A stretch of DNA of 7,859 nucleotides from positions 1-7,859 of the forward strand of contig JAGRAB010000316.1 of assembly GCA_020435085.1 (NCBI GenBank), written 5' to 3'. Source of the stretch: Bdellovibrionales bacterium (GTDB lineage: Bacteria; Bdellovibrionota; Bdellovibrionia; Bdellovibrionales; UBA1609). The position numbers were made by a program, and so were the translations under genes. Positions 1 through 6,548 of the stretch are shown here, piece by piece. The notes beneath the pieces are model-generated. The model had not been told where the DNA came from and did not search any database. It worked only from the letters and a program-made list of their open reading frames with translations. The stretch's first letter is position 1, and each line of letters opens with the position of its first letter.

Positions 1-45
1 CATGGTGCGATTAAAAAGAAGCCAAAACGATCTCAAAAATACTAA
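1..45 (+). CDS. C-terminal end of an upstream gene (partial)
   Basis: Frame 1 is open from the first base and ends at TAA (43-45). It encodes a short, very basic tail, HGAIKKKPKRSQKY. Lysine- and arginine-rich tails of this kind are common at the ends of RNA-binding proteins, but 14 residues cannot identify a family. A second open frame starts with ATG at position 2 and runs to a TAA at 62-64 (20 codons), so the frame choice is not certain. I prefer frame 1 because its stop leaves a normal gap before the next gene and because the tail composition looks natural. No terminator with a T-run follows; only a 5-bp hairpin (GTCTA-TCAC-TAGAC, 48-61) is visible. Confidence 0.35.
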   Translation, partial: HGAIKKKPKRSQKY

Positions 46-86
46 TCGTCTATCACTAGACTAAAATCGCTAAAGGGGAATTCTCT

Positions 87-1451
87 TTGTTACCACAGTT
101 TTTATCACAATGGATTGCCCATACGGTTGATTTTGTCTGGGGGACCCCCCTGGTAGTACTGCTTATGGGTGGTGGGCTTGGGCTCTTTATTTATTCCTCC
201 TTTCTCCCTTTAAGAGGTTTTTTTCATGCTTTTCAACTAATATTTGGTAAGCACTCCACGGATGAAGAAAAAGCAGAAGGACAACTCAGCCATTTTCAAG
301 CCTTAACAAATGCTCTAGCTGCTACGGTGGGAATGGGCAATATTGCAGGAGTGGCCGTGGCAATCACTCAAGGTGGGCCTGGAGCTGTATTTTGGATGTG
401 GATAGCTGCTATCGTAGGGATGAATACGAAGTTTTATGAATGTACATTATCCGTGATGTATCGAGGTCATGATTATCGCGGAGAAGTTCAAGGTGGCCCT
501 ATGTATGTGATCTCCCAAGCCATGCCAAAGAAGTTTCTTCCCGCAGCCTATTTCTTTGCGATTTGTGGAACCATTGGGTGTATGGCCCTTTTTAATGTGA
601 ATCAATTATCAAGTTATTTAAATGAAGAATACAATATACGCCCTATTTATATTGGCTTTATTTCAGCTGTCTTTGTGGCTTTTGTATTAAAAGGTGGCGT
701 TCGGCGACTTGGAAACGTGACAGGTGTTTTAGTTCCATTGATGGCTGTTATTTATTTTTTTGGATCACTTCTTGTTATTTTATTAAATGCAGGAAAAGTT
801 CCAGAATTATTTTTATTGATTTTCAAAGATGCATTTACTGGCCAAGCGATGTTTGGTGGAGCTGTTGGTTATGGATTTCTTGAAGTGATGAAAGTTGGGG
901 TCAAGAGAGCTGCTTTTTCTAATGAAGCCGGTGTAGGTACAGCTCCCATGGCTCATGGAAATGCAAAAACAGCAGAACCCATCAGTGAAGGACTTGTTGC
1001 TATGCTGGGGCCCTTTTTTGATACCATTATTATCTGTACAATGACGGCACTTGTAATATTGATTACGCTTCCCATTGAAACCTTTAAACAGAGTGAAGGT
1101 GTTCATATAACGATTGCAGCTTTTGAAACCACTCTGCCAGGTTTTGGACGTCATATTCTTGGCTTAGCTGTTTTACTTTTTTCGGTGACAACAATGATAG
1201 GAATGGCCAATTACAATGAAAAGTGTTGGAACTTTTTATTTCGAGGACGCTGGGGGTTAGGAGAGAATACTTTTATTGCGGTATTTTGTGCCACACTTAT
1301 TTTTGGAGCCATTTCGGCCCTTGATGATGTTGTTAATATTTTGGATATTGGTTTTGGTTTGATGGCGTACCCTAATATGATAACGACCTTATGGTTGGCT
1401 CCAAAGGTCAAATCTGCATTGAAAGATTATTTTAAGAGGTATAAAATCTAA
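87..1451 (+). CDS. AGCS-family sodium:alanine/glycine symporter
   Basis: This is an inner-membrane secondary transporter of the alanine/glycine:cation symporter (AGCS) family, which takes up small neutral amino acids with Na+. The 454 residues match the usual family length and are strongly hydrophobic throughout, giving about ten membrane segments. Family signatures are clear: residues 66-90 with the core ATVGMGNIAG, the run QGGPGAVFWMWIAA with downstream NTKFYE (95-118), QGGPMYVI (135-142), and FSNEAGVGTAPMAH (277-290). The C-terminal NEKCWNFLF (377-385) corresponds to the Y-x-E-K-C segment of the family. The start is TTG at 87, supported by AAGGGGA at 73-79 with a 7-nt gap; the first in-frame ATG would delete the first membrane segment. 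The next gene's ATG directly follows the stop codon, so the two are probably cotranscribed. The exact amino acid carried cannot be read from sequence. Confidence 0.95.
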   Translation: MLPQFLSQWIAHTVDFVWGTPLVVLLMGGGLGLFIYSSFLPLRGFFHAFQLIFGKHSTDEEKAEGQLSHFQALTNALAATVGMGNIAGVAVAITQGGPGAVFWMWIAAIVGMNTKFYECTLSVMYRGHDYRGEVQGGPMYVISQAMPKKFLPAAYFFAICGTIGCMALFNVNQLSSYLNEEYNIRPIYIGFISAVFVAFVLKGGVRRLGNVTGVLVPLMAVIYFFGSLLVILLNAGKVPELFLLIFKDAFTGQAMFGGAVGYGFLEVMKVGVKRAAFSNEAGVGTAPMAHGNAKTAEPISEGLVAMLGPFFDTIIICTMTALVILITLPIETFKQSEGVHITIAAFETTLPGFGRHILGLAVLLFSVTTMIGMANYNEKCWNFLFRGRWGLGENTFIAVFCATLIFGAISALDDVVNILDIGFGLMAYPNMITTLWLAPKVKSALKDYFKRYKI

Positions 1452-2369
1452 ATGGTATTAGATCAGTCAACACCTTCTATTCATATCGTGGATGAATTTT
1501 CTCAGCAAACACAGGAATTAAAAAAACATTTTCTCAATGAATTTTCAAAACCTCTTCAGGCCACTCAAAATCGTTTTGTTTGGGATTACTGGCATGTCCC
1601 GGATCAGTATACTTTGGTGAGGACATCAGCGGCGAATTACTTTCCTGAACGTTCTTATTCACGATGGGAAGAGGAGCTGATTCTCTGGGGGAGGGAGCAT
1701 TTGGGATGTTCTGAAATTTCTCCAACGTGGCTCAGTTACTATGTCGATGGGTGTGAACAACACTGGCATGCTGATAACCCTCATGGGCCCTGGGCTTTTG
1801 TTTTTTCTCTCACAGATTGGTCTTCTCGAAAATTTCAAGGGGGACAAACTCAGATACTTTCCAATCAAGTTCTTGATTATTGGAATGGTTTTGATTCCAA
1901 TTTAGGTTTTGAAATGGAGTCACTCATACATCAAATAGAGCCTGAGTTTAATCGACTTACGGTGTTTGACCCTAGGATTCCTCATGCCGTCGCTCCCGTT
2001 CAAGGGGTGAAAGATCCGAGAGAGGCTCGAATTGTGATACATGGCTGGTTTTTAGAGCCAAGTCCTGAGTTACAAGGTGGCCTCGAGGGAGAAGAGGTCA
2101 GCGATGTTTTCTCTGATGTTTTGGGGATGGCTTTGGATCAAGTTGAAGATTTTGGAAAATATAATGGGTATATCAGCTATCGATTGAAAATAGCGACTTC
2201 TGGAGTTATCGAGAGCGTGCAAGTTGTGAGCAATACATTAAAGGCTATTGATGAAAACTCTTTAGAGCTAAAAAAAGTTGAGCAAATTCTTTTTGATGTT
2301 TTTCCAAATTTAAAATTTCCGACAGCAAAGAAAGAAAGTGTTTTTACTTTGCCGCTGATTTTCAAATAG
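1452..2369 (+). CDS. 2OG-Fe(II) oxygenase-like protein with C-terminal TonB-C/AgmX-like domain
   Basis: The N-terminal two thirds look like a 2-oxoglutarate and Fe(II)-dependent dioxygenase (prolyl-4-hydroxylase-type double-stranded beta helix). The candidate iron triad is H106-A-D108 in QHWHADNPHG and H178 in DPRIPHAV; R193 in EARIVIHGW would bind the 2OG carboxylate. The strand FQGGQTQI (128-135) fits the 'F-x-GG-x-T' segment of these folds. Residues about 232-305 form a separate module (GYISYRLKIATSGVIESVQV ... ending FTLPLIFK) that resembles the C-terminal domain of TonB/AgmX-type proteins. No signal peptide is present, so the protein should be cytoplasmic. ATG 1452 directly abuts the symporter stop codon and is preceded by AAGAGG at 1434-1439. 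The gene ends with tandem stops (TAG TAG) and meets the opposing gene 3 nt later. The substrate (protein side chain or small molecule) is unknown. Confidence 0.85.
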   Translation: MVLDQSTPSIHIVDEFSQQTQELKKHFLNEFSKPLQATQNRFVWDYWHVPDQYTLVRTSAANYFPERSYSRWEEELILWGREHLGCSEISPTWLSYYVDGCEQHWHADNPHGPWAFVFSLTDWSSRKFQGGQTQILSNQVLDYWNGFDSNLGFEMESLIHQIEPEFNRLTVFDPRIPHAVAPVQGVKDPREARIVIHGWFLEPSPELQGGLEGEEVSDVFSDVLGMALDQVEDFGKYNGYISYRLKIATSGVIESVQVVSNTLKAIDENSLELKKVEQILFDVFPNLKFPTAKKESVFTLPLIFK

Positions 2370-2372
2370 TAG

Positions 2373-3062
2373 CTACGGACAGATAAGGCTCTGTGCTGAA
2401 GTTGAGATATGCAAATCCTCATAAGGTTGAAAGATGGAGATTTTTTCTAAATTTTCTTTTCGCCCTTTTTCACCAAGACTATTGTAAATATCAATATTAT
2501 CCCAATTATGAATAAGTTCATCGGTGGACCACCCACAAAATTGTTTGAGTACAATTTGAGCGATGGTATTTGAGGCATGAACTCCATACCAGCAATGCAA
2601 ATAGACAGGGCCCTTATTATCATTTGATTGAATAATATTATAAAGATTTTCTAAAAGCTGTCGAACTCTGTACCCGCCATTGTCACTTTTGGAGGCTTCA
2701 CCAGTTTTTGAATAACTCATTGAGTTCCCTTTACAAGCAAAAGAACTATTTTTTGGAGAATCATAAACAGAATAGGTTGCTGAAAAACCAGATGTGCATA
2801 AAAAATCTTGTGTGTTCTTAGAGAGAAGACCTCTTTTTATATCACTGCCACCAAAATAAAATACACCTTTGAGAATCGTTTTAGGTCGCATTTCGCCACC
2901 TCGATTCAAGGGAGAATTTTGCATAATTGTCGTCGATGAAGGATAAGAACCAAAAAGATTGGTGTATTGATTGACATTTTCTTCGAGGGACTTTGCTTGA
3001 GCATAAAGTGAGAGAAATAAAAAGCTATAGGTCATTACAAGAAAATATTTTATTGTTTTCAT
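2373..3062 (-). CDS. exported tyrosine-phosphatase-like protein with altered P-loop (HCWYGVHAS)
   Basis: The protein has 229 residues with a Sec signal peptide (MKTIKYFLVM through SLYAQA, cleavage near residue 23), so it is periplasmic or secreted. The segment PVYLHCWYGVHAS (152-164), followed by a helix with QFCGWSTDEL, has the layout of the dual-specificity/tyrosine phosphatase signature HCxxGxxR[ST]. H156, C157, G160 and S164 are kept, but the arginine position holds A163 and is preceded by H162. An upstream strand-like segment (KGVFYFGGSDIKRGLLSK then GFSATYSVYDS) fits the phosphatase-fold N-terminal half. C89, C110, C176 and C228 could form disulfides. It is the second gene of a minus-strand operon: its ATG overlaps the upstream TGA (ATGA, 3062-3059), and AGGAG (3074-3070) lies 7 nt before the start. 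It may be a catalytically altered phosphatase, a binding pseudoenzyme, or a related cysteine enzyme. Exact function is not known. Confidence 0.85.
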   Translation of the reverse strand: MKTIKYFLVMTYSFLFLSLYAQAKSLEENVNQYTNLFGSYPSSTTIMQNSPLNRGGEMRPKTILKGVFYFGGSDIKRGLLSKNTQDFLCTSGFSATYSVYDSPKNSSFACKGNSMSYSKTGEASKSDNGGYRVRQLLENLYNIIQSNDNKGPVYLHCWYGVHASNTIAQIVLKQFCGWSTDELIHNWDNIDIYNSLGEKGRKENLEKISIFQPYEDLHISTSAQSLICP

Positions 3063-4546
3063 AATTCTTCTCCTGTCAGGCAGTTTAATTTGAGGGGATT
3101 CGTAGAACCAGTCGATAAAAACTCTAAGGGATTGAGATCAAAAACAAGTTCTCCCAATTCACATTTTTTTTGAAGAAGATTTGTGGCTTCCTTTGTAAAA
3201 TACTGAGCACTTTCTACGTAAAGGGGATTGAGCGCGAAACTCTCATTGAGCCATTGAAATAATGGACCCTGATTTTCAAAATCAGTGTTGAGTTGAATGA
3301 GTTTTTTATAAAGACTCACAGGGTATCGTTTTATTTTTTCTAACATTTTAGCTTTTCTCGTATAATTAACATAGGGACTATTATCATTATTTTTATATTT
3401 TCTAACAGCGGCATCGTTATCATTGAGCTGGGTTTTTTGGATGAGAACAGGGTGAAAATCAGCAATTTCTTCTGGTGGAGATATCGAGGAAAAGTTGACT
3501 TGATTTCTAGGAAGTTCGTTGCCGCGATGATCTTTAAGATGTTTTTCTCTCTTATTTTTGAGGTTTCCATTTTTTATATAGAACCAATACCAGCGATAAT
3601 CAATATTGCCAATGCGGTCTTGTTGACTAAAAATATGATCGAGTAAAGTGATTTCGGTCAATTCAGTCATCCAGAAGACCATTTGTTCGTGAGAGACAAA
3701 GAGACTCAGATCTTTATTTTGCTTCGCACTTTTTCTGGCGGTTTTAAGCCCCTCTTCAATAGCTTCTTGAAGGGGGCTTACAGATTGGAGAGCTAAAAAT
3801 GGAGCGGTTTGTGTAAACTCAATATTCTGAGGTAGCCCCCATTGAGATCGGATACCATTCACTTCAGATCCGTAGCGTTGACCTTTTCCGCGAATGAGAA
3901 CTCCAAAAATTTGGGTTAAGTCATCTGTAAAGAGTTCATTAATGGGTTGATAAGAGCTTGGATTTGTTTCAGCAGTAATAAGAGTTTTCCATCCCGCTTT
4001 CATTTGGGTTCCCATTTTGCCAGTGTTGGTAGCGCGAAGACTCACACGTTGAAGGTGCTCATCTTTATCTATTGTTCGATAAACAGCAACGGGGACTGTT
4101 GTTAATGTCTTAAAGTAGCGAGAAAAGTGATAGTAAATAAGGGATGATTGTGAGTACGTTCCGCTTGTTCCCTCTGCATTCATTGTATTTTTAAATTTTG
4201 CAACTTTTTTTGCTCCATCAAGAATTTTAGAATTGAGTTTTCGGCATTGGTCTTCTGCGCGAGGGGGTGTGAGGCCCGTATCTTGAATATCATAAATAAT
4301 AGTTCCAGGGCTGGTGCTCCAGGTCTTTGCACACATGGCATATTTTTGATTATAAAGGTCGATTTCACAGAATTTTGTTTCTTGTTCTAAATCACTTTTT
4401 GAGTAAGTCACCTGAGGCATTCGATGAAGAATACATTTTTCAATACGATTTGAGTGTGAGGTGGTTGAGATTGAGTGGATTCCAATAATTTCAGCAAATG
4501 CGGAGGGACTGATTCCAATAGCCAAGTAGAAAAATAAAAACTTCAT
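3059..4546 (-). CDS. exported protein of unknown function with kinase-like motifs
   Basis: The protein has 495 residues with a short Sec signal peptide (MKFLFFYLAIGISPSAFA, cleavage near 18/19). I do not recognise a named family. Segments follow the order seen in FAM20/HipA/PI4K-like atypical kinases: lysines in AKKVAKFKN (112-120), a helix SSLIYYHFSRYF (134-145) leading to VPVAVYRTI (151-159), then LLDHIFSQQDRIGNIDY (301-317) resembling a catalytic loop, then IQKTQLNDNDAA (369-380) as a possible metal-binding loop. In canonical kinases the metal-binding Asn or Glu lies five residues after the catalytic Asp. Here N314 is only four after D310, so the assignment is tentative. A C-terminal helical part (about 395-495) follows. 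SD sequence AGAGGGG (4558-4552) precedes ATG. It is first in the operon with the phosphatase-like gene and divergent from the metallophosphoesterase gene. The CDS is certain; the function is not. Confidence 0.9.
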   Translation of the reverse strand: MKFLFFYLAIGISPSAFAEIIGIHSISTTSHSNRIEKCILHRMPQVTYSKSDLEQETKFCEIDLYNQKYAMCAKTWSTSPGTIIYDIQDTGLTPPRAEDQCRKLNSKILDGAKKVAKFKNTMNAEGTSGTYSQSSLIYYHFSRYFKTLTTVPVAVYRTIDKDEHLQRVSLRATNTGKMGTQMKAGWKTLITAETNPSSYQPINELFTDDLTQIFGVLIRGKGQRYGSEVNGIRSQWGLPQNIEFTQTAPFLALQSVSPLQEAIEEGLKTARKSAKQNKDLSLFVSHEQMVFWMTELTEITLLDHIFSQQDRIGNIDYRWYWFYIKNGNLKNKREKHLKDHRGNELPRNQVNFSSISPPEEIADFHPVLIQKTQLNDNDAAVRKYKNNDNSPYVNYTRKAKMLEKIKRYPVSLYKKLIQLNTDFENQGPLFQWLNESFALNPLYVESAQYFTKEATNLLQKKCELGELVFDLNPLEFLSTGSTNPLKLNCLTGEEL

Positions 4547-4718
4547 GAATTCCCCTCTAGAAAAAATGTCCCCTCAATATTTAAGAGAAAGCTAATGGTT
4601 TTTAGAAAAATGGGGTACTGCAATATGAAGGATTGAAAATTTTTTTTAAAAAAATAAGCCATTAAAAATATTTTCAACGATTATTTTTGAGAAGAGTTTT
4701 GAAGCATCTCAACTGGAC

Positions 4719-4748
4719 TTGTGAAACCCTGAAAGGCTCTTTTAAAAT
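4719..4748 (+). promoter_or_regulatory. candidate sigma70-type promoter for the metallophosphoesterase gene
   Basis: TTGTGA (4719-4724, 4 of 6 to the -35 consensus) and TAAAAT (4743-4748, 5 of 6 to the -10 consensus) are separated by 18 nt. Transcription would begin near 4755, leaving a leader of about 70 nt before the ATG at 4825. The 278-bp gap to the divergent operon also holds an A/T tract (T8 then A7, 4640-4654) that could bend DNA or help polymerase binding. I could not find a convincing promoter for the minus-strand operon in the same gap. Call by eye only. Confidence 0.3.
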
Positions 4749-4824
4749 AGAACTTAAGGAAGGGACTCCTGTATATCCAAGTCAATTGCTTTGGGTATAA
4801 ACCTTTACCAAGCAAGGATGCTTT

Positions 4825-5871
4825 ATGGCTCGAAAAAAAACCTTAGGGATAGAGGTCTTAGTTTTTAGTGTTTTTGGATTTATTCTTACCAACCCATCTT
4901 GGGCTCGCCCTCTTAAAATTATTGCAGTTTCAGATATCAATGGCAGTTTGGGGAGTTTGGATTACCCATCGACAGTGGTACGAGGAGTTCAAAGTTTTAT
5001 ATTAGAAAAACCAGATGTGGTGATTGGTGTTGGTGATTACGTAGCAGGAGAGGATGTGAGCCACAAATATCCCCTGAGTCGGTTTTCTGAAATGTGGAAT
5101 GCATTTAAAGTTTATTTTTTAGATCCTATTTTACAAAGCCAAACAGAGTTTGCCCCAAGCCCAGGAAATCATGATGCTTCAGGGTATCCAAAGCTTCAAA
5201 GAGAGCGTGACGTTTATGTGGATTTTTGGAGCCGCAATGTCCCACGAATTGAGTTTATTGATAGTCGAAATTATCCTTATTATTACTCCTTTAAGGTCGA
5301 CAATGTTTTTTTTATAAGTATGGATGATGTCACTCCATTTCAAATTCATCATGGAGATGAGCAAAGACAATGGATTCGTGAGCAACTTTCATCCTCAATA
5401 GCACAGACAGCTCGTGCACGTATTGTTTACGGGCATATTCCTCTTTATCCACTTCTTGAAAAGAGTAAATATGCCTCAAAAGGGAGGGGAAAGTATTACG
5501 AAGTTCTTAATAGAGAACAATGGGAAGTGAACCCTGATGGGCTTGAGAAAATATTTATTAACCAAAAAGTTAGCCTTGTCGTTTTTGGCCATTCCCATGC
5601 ATTTTTCCCAGGAAGAGTGGTTCACGATCGGCCTGATGGGCAATATCAACTGAAAATATTATCAATGCCATGTTTGGGCTCTGGCTCTCGATATCTTTCT
5701 GGTCAAAATGCAAGATCACAAACTGGTTTCGCGCTCATTGATATTGATGACGATGGAAATATAGAAGTGAATGGTTATAACCATAATGGAAACCTTGTTA
5801 ATAAGTCAGGTCTCCCTCAAAGAATTATTGTTCCAGGCAAGTATAATCGTTACTACCGTGATGATATTTGA
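4825..5871 (+). CDS. exported calcineurin-like metallophosphoesterase
   Basis: The protein has 348 residues and belongs to the calcineurin-like (two-metal) phosphoesterase superfamily. Motifs appear in order: SDINGS (D37, N39), GDYVAG (D71), SPGNHDAS (N115, H116, D117), YGHIPLY (H204) and FGHSHAF (H256, H258). Motif I is usually D-x-H; here it is D-x-N, so one metal ligand is replaced. The rest of the metal site is complete, so the enzyme is probably active. A signal peptide is clear (hydrophobic core 10-22, LTNPSWA cleaved before RPLKII), placing it in the periplasm or outside. ATG 4825 is chosen because AAGGA (4814-4818) lies 6 nt before it and the signal peptide starts there. The substrate (phosphomonoester, nucleotide, phosphoprotein or phospholipid) cannot be read. 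It is divergent from the operon at 4546-2373 and converges with the small gene ending at 5907. Confidence 0.93.
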   Translation: MARKKTLGIEVLVFSVFGFILTNPSWARPLKIIAVSDINGSLGSLDYPSTVVRGVQSFILEKPDVVIGVGDYVAGEDVSHKYPLSRFSEMWNAFKVYFLDPILQSQTEFAPSPGNHDASGYPKLQRERDVYVDFWSRNVPRIEFIDSRNYPYYYSFKVDNVFFISMDDVTPFQIHHGDEQRQWIREQLSSSIAQTARARIVYGHIPLYPLLEKSKYASKGRGKYYEVLNREQWEVNPDGLEKIFINQKVSLVVFGHSHAFFPGRVVHDRPDGQYQLKILSMPCLGSGSRYLSGQNARSQTGFALIDIDDDGNIEVNGYNHNGNLVNKSGLPQRIIVPGKYNRYYRDDI

Positions 5872-5892
5872 TAATACTTAACCATTTTTTCA

Positions 5893-5918
5893 AAGGAACT
5901 TTCTAGTTAAAGCTCCTT
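5893..5918. terminator. hairpin between two convergent genes, possible weak terminator
   Basis: AAGGAACTTT pairs with AAAGCTCCTT around the loop CTAGTT: nine base pairs with one A/C mismatch. It lies just after the metallophosphoesterase stop (5869-5871) and overlaps the last codons of the minus-strand gene ending at 5907. The T-run (5885-5890) sits before the hairpin on the plus strand. Neither strand has a clear T-run after the stem, so it is not a textbook rho-independent terminator. Confidence 0.35.
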
Positions 5919-6290
5919 ATTATTAGACCAAATACGAACTTGAGTAACATTGTCCATAAAAAACTTATCTCGATATTGATGAAGTTCACTTCCATTTACG
6001 CAAATAAAGTAACGTTTATTTTGAGGGGTATTTTTCCAATACCAATCAAAATTTTTCTCATAAACTTTATAGCTAGGGTCAGCAGTTATTTTTTGAATAC
6101 TTTTTTCAATCGCATTTGTGTCTTGGATAACTATGGATTTAGGCTCTGATTTACCATTATAAAGCGACATACGGATAATATCCCAACCATCGCCAGTTTC
6201 GACACGGATGGAATTGAGATTGCCACAGTATTGGTAGGCAAAGGCGTGGAAAGAAAACATGAATAAAGTGATCGAAATAAGCTGTTTCAT
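5907..6290 (-). CDS. small exported protein, unknown function
   Basis: The protein has 127 residues with a Sec signal peptide (MKQLISITLFMFSFHAFA, cleavage after residue 18), giving a mature protein of about 109 residues. Two cysteines remain, C22 near the new N-terminus and C97 in YFICVNGSEL, and could form one disulfide. The segment NFDWYWKNTPQNKRY (80-94) is aromatic and polar, and the C-terminal half looks beta-rich (KRYFICVNG, VTQVRIWSN). No family is recognised. The ATG is supported by AAGGGAGA (6304-6297) with about 6 nt between them. The gene converges with the metallophosphoesterase gene, 35 nt separating the stop codons. A possible promoter upstream on the minus strand pairs TTTACC (6345-6340) with a TATAAATAAT region (6324-6315), but the spacing is poor. 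Confidence 0.8.
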   Translation of the reverse strand: MKQLISITLFMFSFHAFAYQYCGNLNSIRVETGDGWDIIRMSLYNGKSEPKSIVIQDTNAIEKSIQKITADPSYKVYEKNFDWYWKNTPQNKRYFICVNGSELHQYRDKFFMDNVTQVRIWSNNKEL

Positions 6291-6380
6291 AATGTATCTC
6301 CCTTTAGAGTGGGTATTATTTATATTTGGTGAGGGCTTTGGTAAAGGGCAGATGCTGTTTTGTTAAAATTTCAATATTAA

Positions 6381-6548
6381 AAATTATAAACTACCCTACT
6401 TAATTGTGGGAGACCCGCCCTCACAATTCTCTAACTACCTTGATTAATTACGAATTTTTGTGTGGACGTATAAAACCTCTTGAAAACCCAAAGCTTATCA
6501 GGCAGTAGGTATTCAATATCTGCAATTAAGCAGGGTAGTTTATATTTT
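6381..6548. repeat. long inverted repeat: 26-bp arms around a 116-bp centre
   Basis: The left arm (6381-6406) and the reverse complement of the right arm (6523-6548) match at 24 of 26 positions. The shared core is CTACCCTRCTTAATTG next to TATAAA. Both outer ends touch the tetramer TTAA (6377-6380 and 6547-6550), as a short duplicated insertion site would, although the area is AT-rich. The centre has no open reading frame of note. The size (168 bp) and terminal repeats suggest a miniature inverted-repeat element. Read outward, each arm ends in GGGTAGTTTATAWT, so paired operator or promoter sites are the alternative. No matching -35 boxes are evident. Confidence 0.6.
6402..6428. other. GC-rich hairpin inside the inverted repeat element
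   Basis: AATTGTG (6402-6408) pairs with CACAATT (6422-6428). The stem extends by GG/CC if T6421 is bulged, leaving a loop of about eight nt (AGACCCGC). The left half shares bases with the left arm of the long inverted repeat, so the two structures would be mutually exclusive in an RNA. Confidence 0.4.

Noticed and set aside
48..61. Hairpin GTCTA-TCAC-TAGAC as terminator of the upstream gene
   Set aside because: Only five AT-rich pairs and no T-run after it.
813..1154. 113-codon minus-strand open frame
   Set aside because: It lies wholly inside the symporter gene in antisense, has no signal of its own and a low-complexity, Cys/Lys/Ser-rich composition typical of a shadow frame.
3437..3646. 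69-codon plus-strand open frame
   Set aside because: It is antisense within the kinase-like gene; the gene on the other strand has a signal peptide, an SD site and operon structure.
4640..4654. T8A7 tract as a terminator
   Set aside because: It lies between two divergent genes where no transcript should end, and the T's precede the A's without a GC stem; better read as a curved or UP-type AT tract.
5940..6149. 69-codon plus-strand open frame opposite the small exported protein
   Set aside because: The minus-strand frame has a clean signal peptide and SD sequence; the plus frame is hydrophobic only because it is its complement.
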